NCBI GenBank assembly: GCA_003225595.1
Contig: QIAR01000019.1
Coordinates: forward strand, 1-11,569
DNA length: 11,569 nt
DNA from: Acidobacteriota bacterium
Lineage (GTDB): Bacteria > Acidobacteriota > Terriglobia > Terriglobales > Acidobacteriaceae
Reading direction: 5' to 3'
In this document: positions 1 to 7,095 of the stretch, one piece after another
Layout: each line of letters opens with the position of its first letter
How positions within the stretch are numbered: position 1 is the stretch's first letter
The notes under the pieces: model-generated
What the model was told of the DNA's origin: nothing
Databases searched by the model: none
The model's input: only the letters and a program-made list of their open reading frames with translations
Made by a program: the position numbers and the translations under genes

Positions 1-2
1 CA

Positions 3-284
3 GAAAAGAAAGCGGCAAGCGCCGAGGGTAAAGAGACTCGTTGGCAGGGCACTATCGTTCGAATCGATAAAGAGAAGTCAACCATGAGCATTCGCGGCGG
101 GCAAGCGAATATGAGCAGTATGGAGAGGCAGGTCTCTTACGATAGCTCAACCCATTGGACCAAGCAGGGAAAGCCGGCCGAGCAGAGCGAATTCAAGGAG
201 GGCTCGTTTGTGATTGTGCTCGGCCATGCTGACGAGAAGGGTAATCTGCACGCGAGCCGCATTGATTTACGGCTGCCTCGGTAG
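3..284 (+). CDS. DUF5666-like domain protein, C-terminal part (5' end outside window)
   Basis: The frame is open from the first complete codon of the window to a TAG at 282-284, so this is the 3' end of a longer gene. The ATG at 84 has no convincing ribosome binding site and lies inside the domain, so I treat it as internal. The 93 visible residues follow the pattern of DUF5666-like small beta-barrel domains: a WQGTIVRID strand, a second strand ending STMSIRGG, a T-x-W segment, then a KEGSFVIVLGHADEKG turn and a closing strand with HASRIDLRL. Family members are usually exported or periplasmic and of unknown role. The signal peptide would lie upstream and cannot be seen. The gene converges on the minus-strand transporter with about 180 bases between the two stops, and I found no convincing terminator in that gap. 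The family assignment comes from pattern memory only. Confidence 0.6.
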   Translation, partial: EKKAASAEGKETRWQGTIVRIDKEKSTMSIRGGQANMSSMERQVSYDSSTHWTKQGKPAEQSEFKEGSFVIVLGHADEKGNLHASRIDLRLPR

Positions 285-465
285 TCTCTTTACAGGAGGC
301 CTGGGACCGCGCTATAGGAGCACACAGATGCGGTGCTTCCGTTTACCATGAGCGGAGGACAGCGTGTCGTTGTCGATTTGTGCCAGCGGAAGCAAAGGGT
401 CGGGCAAATAGAAATATAGGCAACAATAAATTCGCATCCTGTTATTTAGTGCGCCGTGTCCAAGT

Positions 466-3237
466 TTATGCCTTCGCGGCGAATTCCTCCAGGCGCTGTT
501 TAGCTGCACGTGCAGTCTCTCGCAGCAGCGGGTCGGAATCATTCAGGCATCGATTCAATTCACCTTCTAGGGACTTTATTCCCAACGTTCCAATCGCGTA
601 TGCGCCGCAAGACCTTAGCCAAGGATCGTCGCTGGCGACCAGTGCCGCCACTGCCTGCTCCCGGCTTTCGATCTTGGAATGCACAACCCGGTCTGCTATG
701 CGGGCCCGCTCCGCCACCGTAATCCTGCCATCCAGCAGCGGAACCAGCATGTCACGCAACTGCGACTTAAGGACGTTATCGAGGAATTCCAGCGCGTTGT
801 CGTATACAGACACATTCTTGGATTGCAGGCCTAGATACGCAGCGTGCAGGTCAAGGTGGGGGTATAAGAGACCTAGCAGACGAAAGATACGCTCCAATTC
901 TTGTTGCATGGACTCCATCAATGCGCGGGCCACCGGGTCCTGACTCTCCCTCGTGGCGCCGAGCGTGTGCAGAATCTGATACGACCGGTAATGCCCGAGG
1001 ATCTCGGCGGCCACTACCGTCTCCAACATTTGGATGTCCGGTTCGATCTCGGGATGGAGATGGTGCACTTTGTTGAGAGAACTAATGATGCGGAAGCGCA
1101 GCGTGGTATCTCGTTCCAACAGATTCTCCAACAGAACACGCGCCGCCGCTGGCGTCCCGATACTCACTAGTATGGCTGGGACTTCCCGGCGGGCCTCGAT
1201 TGGCACCGAGGTATCGCCAAGATGATCGCGCAACGCTCCGACAATTGTGTCGCCGAATTGCCCTAGGGCCTTAGCCGCTTCACCAGCCAATTCGTGGTTC
1301 GCCAGGCGGTCCAACAAATCCGGGACCAGCCGCCGTTTACGCAATAGCCCCACAGATCGGATCGCTTCCCGTGCTACGGGCGTGAGTGGATCGCAAAGCA
1401 ATATAGAGAGCAGCGGATCGAAGCAGTCCGGCAGCATGCCTAACAGTTGGGCCGCTTCCATTCGAGCACGCTGGCCTTCGGCTCCATCTTCCCTGGCCAT
1501 CCCGTCCAAGATCCTCTGCGCAGTTTCCAAATCCTGAGCTTCACCGGGTCGCGCCAGATATGCCACGACGGCAGAGCGGACCGAGAAGTCGGCGAAGTCG
1601 CCCAGTTCCTCGATTCGCGTCAGTGGATCAAGATGTGAATGGTGAGCGAGGTAAAGCATAGCTTCTGTACGGACATTGAGGTCCGAGTCCTTCAGCAACT
1701 GCTCCACCTCTGGCAGCACCGTCTTGTCGCCGGTTGCTGAGAGAATAGCGATTGCCTTCTGCCGGACTTCTGTTGCGGGGTGGTTCAGCAGGCCTCGGAC
1801 TACAGGATGTACAGCTCTCTTGCGCTCCACCTCAAACAGGCTCAGCGCATACAAGATTTCGTTAGGATCGGATGCCGAGACTTTGGCCGCCAACAGGTCT
1901 GAGGTAGAGCGGTCCAGCACCAGTGTGGAGGCCTGCTCTGCATCCAAGCGGTGTTGACCGATGCTTTCCTTCAGGGTAGCAATATATTGTCGTCGTGCCA
2001 CCGAAACCGCCACCAGCCAACCGCTGACCAGCACCAAGACAATCCAGCTGATTTGACGGGCTGGCAGGTGCAGGGTAGTAGCAAAAATGAGAACCGTCAG
2101 CCCGGACAAGCCGTCACCCAAGCGCCAGATCACGGTATCGATGAACCATTTGACCTGTAACTTGATCCGGGTAGGAAGCGGAAGATAGAGCAATTCGGCG
2201 GTGGACTTGTCCAGGGAATAGCGCAGCGTCTGGTCGCAGCCTTTTAGCGCCACCGCTGCACTCAGCGTGCCAAAAAGCAGCAGGCCAGTTGAACCCAGGA
2301 ACACAATGGTGGGAAGCACGAACAGCGCCGTGCCAATACCGAATCTGCGCAGGAATCTCGAGGTCAGCAGCAGTTGGAATAGCAGGGCGAACACACCGGC
2401 ATAAAAATTGAAGCCACCAAAGAAAGCAGCTAACGCGTCCTTTTTCACCAGCACCTGTTGCGCAATGGCCAGGAACTGCCAGCCTGTCAGTGTGGTCACC
2501 AAAGACGAAATGCAGATCACGGCGGCGATGGCCCTCAAGTATGAGGAAGTGAACACCAGTCGCATGCTGGCAAACAGGTTCCGTGGGCCGGTTTCAGCAG
2601 ATCCCTCTGCCATTCCATGCGTTCCGCCGACGGCGACCTGCCCGCTGCGCCAGATCAAAACAATCAGTCCGGTACAGATCAGGAGAAACAGTGCCATGCC
2701 CAGCAGCAGGCTCTCAGTGCCGAAGTTCTTGGCCACGATTTTGGAAAAAAAGCCGGCAAAGATCCAACCCGCGATGGCGCCGCCGCCCACCATTCCGAAA
2801 ACACGCTTGGCCTCTCGCGTTGTCAGCACATAATTCGCCAGCGTCCAGATCTGGGTCGGTACCAGCACTCCGAAGATCTTCACCCAGACGTAGAACACCG
2901 GAAACAGCAATGCCAGATGAAAGTGATAGTGGGCCAGAGCCCAGAACAGTGCGCAATTGCTGGCGAAAAATAACGTGCTGCCTAGCAGCAGACCTCGCAA
3001 AGGAACGCGCCGCGCCACCAGCACGTAGCCTGCTACCAGGAGGGTCACCAGGACCGAACTGGAAATGTCAGCATACGCAAGCTGCCGCGCCTGGAAGCGC
3101 GACAAGAATAAGGCAGCGCCTGCCACGCCGCCGATTTTGTAGGTGCTGATAATCAGGAATAGACAGGAGCAAAGGAGGGTGCCGCGCCCGAGATCCCCGG
3201 GGTGAACGTTGAGAGCGCGCTCAATCCACCGCTTCAT
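466..3237 (-). CDS. Npt1/Npt2-type nucleotide transporter fused to C-terminal HEAT repeats
   Basis: A protein of 923 residues in two halves. Residues about 20-415 are very hydrophobic, with roughly 10-12 membrane segments. They resemble the ATP:ADP antiporter (Npt/TLC) branch of the major facilitator superfamily: an N-terminal HPGDLGRGTLL, then YKIGG and ALFLSRFQARQLAYADI, and near 334-375 the stretch SLDKSTAELLYLPLP followed by KWFIDTVIWRLGDG, which is characteristic of bacterial Npt-like proteins. Residues about 445-920 are soluble and built of repeated alpha-helical HEAT units (for example HPATEVRQKAIAIL, DSDLNVRTEAMLYL, DSDPLLRETARAA). Substrate and direction of transport cannot be read from sequence; free-living bacteria rarely need ATP import, so a role in sensing or scaffolding is possible. 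I chose the ATG at 3237 (GAGGG, 8-base spacer) over a GTG 15 bases upstream whose purine run directly abuts the start. It lies about 106 bases after the phosphatase gene on the same strand. Confidence 0.85.
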   Translation of the reverse strand: MKRWIERALNVHPGDLGRGTLLCSCLFLIISTYKIGGVAGAALFLSRFQARQLAYADISSSVLVTLLVAGYVLVARRVPLRGLLLGSTLFFASNCALFWALAHYHFHLALLFPVFYVWVKIFGVLVPTQIWTLANYVLTTREAKRVFGMVGGGAIAGWIFAGFFSKIVAKNFGTESLLLGMALFLLICTGLIVLIWRSGQVAVGGTHGMAEGSAETGPRNLFASMRLVFTSSYLRAIAAVICISSLVTTLTGWQFLAIAQQVLVKKDALAAFFGGFNFYAGVFALLFQLLLTSRFLRRFGIGTALFVLPTIVFLGSTGLLLFGTLSAAVALKGCDQTLRYSLDKSTAELLYLPLPTRIKLQVKWFIDTVIWRLGDGLSGLTVLIFATTLHLPARQISWIVLVLVSGWLVAVSVARRQYIATLKESIGQHRLDAEQASTLVLDRSTSDLLAAKVSASDPNEILYALSLFEVERKRAVHPVVRGLLNHPATEVRQKAIAILSATGDKTVLPEVEQLLKDSDLNVRTEAMLYLAHHSHLDPLTRIEELGDFADFSVRSAVVAYLARPGEAQDLETAQRILDGMAREDGAEGQRARMEAAQLLGMLPDCFDPLLSILLCDPLTPVAREAIRSVGLLRKRRLVPDLLDRLANHELAGEAAKALGQFGDTIVGALRDHLGDTSVPIEARREVPAILVSIGTPAAARVLLENLLERDTTLRFRIISSLNKVHHLHPEIEPDIQMLETVVAAEILGHYRSYQILHTLGATRESQDPVARALMESMQQELERIFRLLGLLYPHLDLHAAYLGLQSKNVSVYDNALEFLDNVLKSQLRDMLVPLLDGRITVAERARIADRVVHSKIESREQAVAALVASDDPWLRSCGAYAIGTLGIKSLEGELNRCLNDSDPLLRETARAAKQRLEEFAAKA

Positions 3238-3343
3238 CACCAAAACCCTCACCCTCTATCGGCGGGACCATTATTGCCAGCCGACGACTTTGGCCATGTC
3301 CCGCAGGCCCAGCCCGAACAAGACGCGTTATCAAACGTTCAGC

Positions 3344-4672
3344 TTATGGAATGGCGTCACAATGAGTTGCCGTCGCTGGGACAGCGCCTTTTATTTGCAC
3401 GGGGGCAGGAGTTTCTTGAGACTGTCTCTGGTCGTTCTCTCGCCCAAGGTGCGCAGCTTTGCCTTCGAGGAGCACCACCTGCTGGTCCATATACTTGGCT
3501 GTGAATTTTGCCTCGTTGCAGATCTCCAGGGCCGATGCCCTGCCCCCAGGATAGTAGCTGGCGAGCATGCCGGTGTCGATCAGGAACACCTTGTCTCCAA
3601 AACGAGGCCGAATGTGCCCGCCCTTCTGAACCGTGTGCCCGACCACGATGTGTGTCGCCTTGTAAGCATCCAAGAGCTTGCCCAGCTGTGAGGCGCCCTC
3701 TTCTTCGCTCCACTGGTCGTAACCTCGAAACCAGAGTGGGCCATCAGGACGCACGCTGAGCCAGTCTGCGAACCCCAGGAATTGTATGAGTCTGGCTTGG
3801 CGTTGCGCATCCGAGGGCATCCGCGATTTGCGTTCAGCCGTGAGCTCCGCCTGGACCACGGCGGCCACTTCCTGAAGGGTAAAAAATGGCAGAATCAATC
3901 TCTCGTCCTGCATGTATTGTTTGGCGGTATCGAATGCTTTGATTTCATCCCGGATGTGAGCATTGATCGTGTCGAGTTTCAAGTGAGCCAGGTTGGGATG
4001 GATTCCGCCATGTAAGAAGACGCCTCCGCCGATCTTGGCCAGAGCAGAGTGTTCACGCAACCACTTGCCGTAACCCCCGTTCGGACTGAACGCTTCCCGA
4101 TGCTCGACGAAACCTGCCGGGTGCCGTGCCATCCACTCGGCTTCGGTGAGCTCCATGGGCTGGGGGAGTTCGGCTATAAGCGGTGCGTGACTGGCGCGCC
4201 ATTTCACATACTCCTGAAAGGCAGATTTCTGGCGTTTCTCCGAATTGCTGTCTGCGAAACTGGCGTAGTTCCCCGGAGTGACGTAGCGAAGGTCCCCCAT
4301 GATATTCATCATCTCGTGGTTGCCGAGCAGGCCCACTACTCGTCCGCCTGCCTTTGCCGCTTCCTTCTCCAGCGACATCACCAGGTCCATCACCTCACGT
4401 GGCTTCGGGCCTCGATCCAAAAGGTCGCCGACCTGAACCAGGGTGGCTTTACCGCCGGTCCAGTGATGCTGTGCGTCAATTAGCCCGGCGTGCTGAAGAA
4501 TGGAGACAAAATCATCGAAGTCACCGTGAACGTCTCCGATGGCGACTACGGAGTCCGGGGTGTCCCCTGGCGTTTTGGCTGGTCCGGCCCACGCCAAGCC
4601 GATCAACACCAACAACAAGACGACTGAACTACAAGCGCGGCGGTGAGGAACACCGGCCAGAGGGCTGTCCAT
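3344..4672 (-). CDS. Secreted Shewanella-like (Shelph) PPP-family protein phosphatase / metallophosphoesterase
   Basis: A protein of 442 residues. The N-terminus is a signal peptide: positive HRR at 10-12, a hydrophobic core at 16-28 and a likely cut after AWA near 29, so the enzyme probably acts in the periplasm or outside. The metal-binding motifs of PPP phosphatases follow in order: GDVHG (46-50), GDLLDRG (82-88), GNHE (117-120), a conserved histidine in LHGGIHP (220-226) and VGHT (344-347). The GPLWFRGY at 311-318 is typical of the Shelph group, which dephosphorylates proteins, often at tyrosine in characterised members. All catalytic residues appear intact. The start at 4672 is fixed by AGGAGG seven bases upstream; the frame stays open to 5044, but the extension is arginine- and cysteine-rich and would bury the signal peptide. 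The transporter gene lies downstream on the same strand. The natural substrate is unknown. Confidence 0.9.
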   Translation of the reverse strand: MDSPLAGVPHRRACSSVVLLLVLIGLAWAGPAKTPGDTPDSVVAIGDVHGDFDDFVSILQHAGLIDAQHHWTGGKATLVQVGDLLDRGPKPREVMDLVMSLEKEAAKAGGRVVGLLGNHEMMNIMGDLRYVTPGNYASFADSNSEKRQKSAFQEYVKWRASHAPLIAELPQPMELTEAEWMARHPAGFVEHREAFSPNGGYGKWLREHSALAKIGGGVFLHGGIHPNLAHLKLDTINAHIRDEIKAFDTAKQYMQDERLILPFFTLQEVAAVVQAELTAERKSRMPSDAQRQARLIQFLGFADWLSVRPDGPLWFRGYDQWSEEEGASQLGKLLDAYKATHIVVGHTVQKGGHIRPRFGDKVFLIDTGMLASYYPGGRASALEICNEAKFTAKYMDQQVVLLEGKAAHLGRENDQRQSQETPAPVQIKGAVPATATHCDAIP

Positions 4673-4755
4673 CTCTCTGCCTCCTACAGCTAGAATCCTA
4701 CTGGGTTCGGCCGAATACACGGGGTTCATCTCGCGATACCCATCTGTGGAGGTGC

Positions 4756-4785
4756 ATCTTAAGGCCGCCCCGCTGAGCAAGTCAA
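4756..4785 (-). promoter_or_regulatory. Candidate sigma70 promoter for the phosphatase gene
   Basis: On the minus strand TTGACT (4785-4780, five of six to the -35 consensus) is followed after 18 bases by TAAGAT (4761-4756, four of six to the -10 consensus). It lies about 84 bases upstream of the phosphatase ATG, which suggests the phosphatase can be transcribed separately from the radical SAM gene. Seen by eye only. Confidence 0.35.
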
Positions 4786-5063
4786 CAAGGCGGGATGAGC
4801 TTTCCCGGTTCCTGCGGCTTCGTCCACGGTGCTCTGGAGGGTCACGCGATGTCCCATGTGGTCCGTAAAGTGTCCGGATTGTCGATGTTATGAAACTTGT
4901 GGTCAAACTCATCGACAAAAACCACGTGCTCACCAGCGTCGCTGATTTTTCCGAGGCCAATACTGCCAGCACTGCCAGTGCCAGCGGCAAAACCAACACG
5001 AAACAGCAAGATACAAACACGAGATATTCGCGGGTCGGAACCATCGACTGATGCTTCCTGACG
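4786..5063. other. Intergenic stretch between radical SAM and phosphatase genes, with a possible coding remnant
   Basis: No complete gene is supported here. On the minus strand one frame runs from a TTG at 5009 to a TGA at 4842 and ends in a protein-like stretch (EHVVFVDEFDHKF, then NPDTLRTTWDIA). It could be the decayed tail of a gene or a short ORF, but has no good start. In the same DNA the phosphatase frame is open to 5044, and the plus strand has a 53-codon ORF (4890-5051) without a ribosome binding site. A short tandem repeat of the type ACTGCCAGC occupies about 4962-4986 and gives low-complexity peptides in every frame. Confidence 0.3.
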
Positions 5064-6176
5064 CTAATGTTGCCCTAAAATCTTCCATTCTCTGGCTGCG
5101 CGATCATGCCATCTTAATGCGGTTTTTGTTGATCGGTTCAGCAACCGCCTGACTAGCAACCCGACGCCGACAGAACCACGCACCAAATGGTTAACTCTGA
5201 GAGGGCCAGCGACTCTCACGTCCTTCACCCAATGCAGACCACTGCTGATCGCGCATCCACACTGGCTGCAATTGGGCGTGCCGCCGAAGATGCATGGTTC
5301 TACGCGAGTCTTCAGGTCAGCCGAGTAATTCACTGACATTTTGGAGAACAGGCACTCTTCCGGCCTTCTTGGCGGTTCCAAGAAAGCTTCAGCAATACCT
5401 TCGTTGATGAGGAGTTTCGGATACCGCTGCCGCAATGGGGGGAGATCACGAGCCAGCGCTTTGCGTTGTCCGAAGGTCAACATTTCAGCACTATCCTCGC
5501 CGACTTGCGGAGTGTATATGCTGACCCAGATGCGGTTTACTTCAGGGCGTGCGCTCCAGAAGGAGACGTACTCTTCCGCATAGCTCTGCCGACACAGCAT
5601 CGGCCGCGTAATCGTCCAATGGATATTCACGGAGAGTCCTTCGATATTTCTCAAAATTCGCTCGTAAGTGGCGGGCTTTCGACGAAGGTCGTGATGTTCG
5701 GGAAGCCCGTCTACGTAAATCGCCACCCGTAGCCGCGGGATCTTCATCCACTCTGCCGGAATTGGAATAACGGCACTCGTCACGACGAGCGTGAACACAC
5801 CCATCTGACTAAGCTTTGGAAGTATGCGGGTTAGCTCTCTATGGCGAATCAGCGGCTCACCCCCCACCAACGAAACATGAACCGGTTTGTGTAAACGAAC
5901 CAAACCGACAACACCTTCCACAAGCTTGTCGCCCTTGAGATCGCTAAGCTGTCGTAGAGTAGCGCCACTTCCAAGATGATGTTGGCCGTATGCGTAACAG
6001 CCGGGACAGCTCAGCGGACATTCTCGAGCGATCTCAATCGAGAGCATTGGAGCGTAGCCTCTCAGGATGCTGCGCCAAGCTCTCAGCAGTTCCCGTATCG
6101 TGAGTCCAGGTTTGGACTTCCCCTCAGGTTGGTTCTGCACCGGAGATTGTCCGTGGTGACTTGTAAGCCGCAACAT
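5064..6176 (-). CDS. Radical SAM enzyme with cysteine-rich C-terminus
   Basis: A protein of 370 residues. The cluster motif CPLSCPGC (C53, C57, C60; CxxxCxxC) is preceded by the strand MLSIEIARE and followed by GGEP at 105-108, the SAM-binding motif of the superfamily. Later strands (VTSAVIPIP, VAIYVDGLPEHHD, IHWTITRPM, IWVSIYTPQVGED) fit a complete partial TIM barrel. The C-terminal part carries further cysteines (275, 295, 303, 306, 308), including EPCIFGG and CSQCGC, which could bind an auxiliary iron-sulphur cluster in a short SPASM/twitch-like domain. The enzyme would cleave S-adenosylmethionine reductively to a radical; the substrate cannot be told. No signal peptide, so cytoplasmic. 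The start is backed by AGGAG seven bases upstream. A possible small membrane-peptide gene ends 113 bases upstream, and the phosphatase follows after about 390 bases. Confidence 0.9.
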   Translation of the reverse strand: MLRLTSHHGQSPVQNQPEGKSKPGLTIRELLRAWRSILRGYAPMLSIEIARECPLSCPGCYAYGQHHLGSGATLRQLSDLKGDKLVEGVVGLVRLHKPVHVSLVGGEPLIRHRELTRILPKLSQMGVFTLVVTSAVIPIPAEWMKIPRLRVAIYVDGLPEHHDLRRKPATYERILRNIEGLSVNIHWTITRPMLCRQSYAEEYVSFWSARPEVNRIWVSIYTPQVGEDSAEMLTFGQRKALARDLPPLRQRYPKLLINEGIAEAFLEPPRRPEECLFSKMSVNYSADLKTRVEPCIFGGTPNCSQCGCAISSGLHWVKDVRVAGPLRVNHLVRGSVGVGLLVRRLLNRSTKTALRWHDRAAREWKILGQH

Positions 6177-6257
6177 GCTGCTTCTCCTCTTTCAAGGTTG
6201 GAGAACGGCCCTACGAGCGCCACGCGGGTTTTTCCAAAACACCACGCAGCGTAATTC

Positions 6258-6293
6258 CTGAGGCTCAGGCTTGAATGGACTGAGGGGCCTCAG
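6258..6293. repeat. Nested inverted repeat upstream of the radical SAM gene
   Basis: CTGAGGC (6258-6264) pairs exactly with GCCTCAG (6287-6293). Inside it TCAG (6265-6268) pairs with CTGA (6280-6283), leaving a GGG bulge on one side. It overlaps the stop of the small ORF at 6290 and lies in the leader of the radical SAM gene. No T-run follows on either strand, so it is not a classic terminator; an mRNA structure or protein site is possible. Confidence 0.4.
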
Positions 6294-6565
6294 CAGAGGA
6301 GAACGCATGCTACCGAGGAAACTAGTGCGGAGGCAGTAACCTTCGGGGTGTCAGATCGTCGTTGACGGGCGTTCCTGACAACCAGGGCACGAGTCATGAC
6401 CTCCGAGTCGAGCTTGGAAGCAGAAACTGAAGACTGTTGTTCCATTTCAGGCAGAGTGAAGCCGTCCTCATCCAACCCTAGATCTTCGGGCCAGACAAAG
6501 AGGAACGCTAAGGCTAAGGCGGCCAGAAATGCCAGAGCCATTCTCCAGGCGGACTTCTGCTTCAT
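6290..6565 (-). CDS. Hypothetical small membrane-anchored protein (91 aa)
   Basis: I do not recognise this protein. The N-terminus is MKQKSAWRMALAFLAALALA, continuing to a Trp-Pro-Glu: two lysines, then about 17 hydrophobic residues, which is a signal anchor or signal peptide. A short acidic stretch follows (EDLGLDEDGF), then a polar, arginine-containing region (VVRNARQRR) and a hydrophobic end with two cysteines (SSVACVLLC). The ribosome binding site is weak (only AAGAG close to the ATG at 6565). Codon choice is mixed but not implausible, and neither the opposite strand nor the other frames show a better gene. It lies 113 bases upstream of the radical SAM gene on the same strand and could be cotranscribed. 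A role as substrate or partner of that enzyme is speculation. It may also be a chance ORF. Confidence 0.42.
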   Translation of the reverse strand: MKQKSAWRMALAFLAALALAFLFVWPEDLGLDEDGFTLPEMEQQSSVSASKLDSEVMTRALVVRNARQRRSDTPKVTASALVSSVACVLLC

Positions 6566-6657
6566 ACGCTCTTAAGATGCTGACGAGCTAACCCAGGTTC
6601 GCAAAAACTATGCGGAAAACTCAAGGTGGAATGGACGCCCGGAGCTCGAAAAAATGA

Positions 6658-6828
6658 TCGGAAGAGAACACGCGCATCGATCTGAAAACACCCAAACGCC
6701 TGATCGATACCGGAGCCTACGAGAAGAAAGATCGCATCACGCATCGAATCCCGATCAGCAAGCTTTCCGAGGTCGACGATGAAGTGAAGCTTTGGCTGAG
6801 GAAGGTCTATGAGCTGGACGTGCGATGA
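6658..6828 (+). pseudogene. Remnant of a DUF5655-type protein, C-terminal fragment
   Basis: After a TGA at 6655-6657, one plus-strand frame stays open to the TGA at 6826-6828 and reads as a convincing protein end: ENTRIDLKTPKRLIDTG, AYEKKDRITHRIPIS, KLSEVDDEVKLWLRKVYEL. From memory this matches the C-terminus of DUF5655/DUF4287-type proteins, where RIDL is normally separated from KTP-RLIDTG by several more residues, so a small in-frame deletion is likely. No start codon with a ribosome binding site belongs to it. The upstream DNA (about 6591-6657) gives a gene-like reading (LTQVRKNYAENSRWNG) in another frame, which suggests a frameshift plus loss of the front of the gene. The fragment has no known cell role. 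It overlaps a minus-strand 60-codon ORF, which is therefore probably spurious. Confidence 0.7.
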
Positions 6829-6898
6829 GGCGTGAGGGCAGAACCGGAGAGTGTTGAGTGGTCGCGATCAAGCCACAGAATTTGCCCAAAATTAAGAA

Positions 6899-6930
6899 GC
6901 GCCCCTGACTCTCATGGAGTCGCGGGACGC
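6899..6930. repeat. Interrupted hairpin
   Basis: GACTC (6907-6911) and GAGTC (6917-6921) pair around a 5-base loop TCATG. The stem is extended by CCC (6903-6905) with GGG (6924-6926) and GCG (6899-6901) with CGC (6928-6930), separated by small internal loops. Read on the minus strand, the stem is followed by TTCTTAATTTT, somewhat like a weak terminator, but no gene ends there. It may be the end of the former DUF5655 transcript or a dispersed palindromic element. Confidence 0.4.
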
Positions 6931-7003
6931 CCGAACAGCCCTCCCCCAGAACTGCTCACCACCTAAGGTAGTTTCCCTTCTAGTGGTTGTAAATAACACT
7001 TCT

Positions 7004-7021
7004 GTGCCAAGGGGGTGGCAC
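7004..7021. repeat. Perfect 6-bp inverted repeat GTGCCA / TGGCAC
   Basis: GTGCCA (7004-7009) and TGGCAC (7016-7021) are exact reverse complements around AGGGGG. It lies about 240 bases before the PEP-CTERM start and could be an operator or a short hairpin. No protein is identified for it. Confidence 0.35.
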
Positions 7022-7095
7022 CAAAGTGGTTACTTGCACGCTGTCGCGGTTCTGCTAGCCTCAATCGCCACGAAACTTGCGTGTCATTAGGTTCT

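Noticed and set aside
380..943. Plus-strand 187-codon ORF over the end of the transporter gene
   Set aside because: Arg/Ser-rich shadow opposite well-formed HEAT repeats.
3344..5044. Longer 566-residue version of the phosphatase starting at 5044, with AGGAAG nine bases upstream
   Set aside because: The extra 124 residues are arginine- and cysteine-rich with low-complexity LAVLAVLA and would place the clear signal peptide in mid-protein; the ATG at 4672 has a much better ribosome binding site.
4890..5051. Plus-strand 53-codon ORF between radical SAM and phosphatase genes
   Set aside because: No ribosome binding site, Thr/Ser/Ala low-complexity middle, and only the complement of the minus-strand frames discussed there.
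6562..6744. Minus-strand 60-codon ORF overlapping the 91-residue ORF by ATGA, as in a translationally coupled pair
   Set aside because: It lies antisense to the DUF5655-like fragment, which is far more protein-like, and lacks a ribosome binding site.
7016..7038. TGGCAC ... TTGCA resembling a sigma54 promoter before the PEP-CTERM gene
   Set aside because: The two boxes start 18 bases apart instead of 11, so the fixed -24/-12 spacing is not met.
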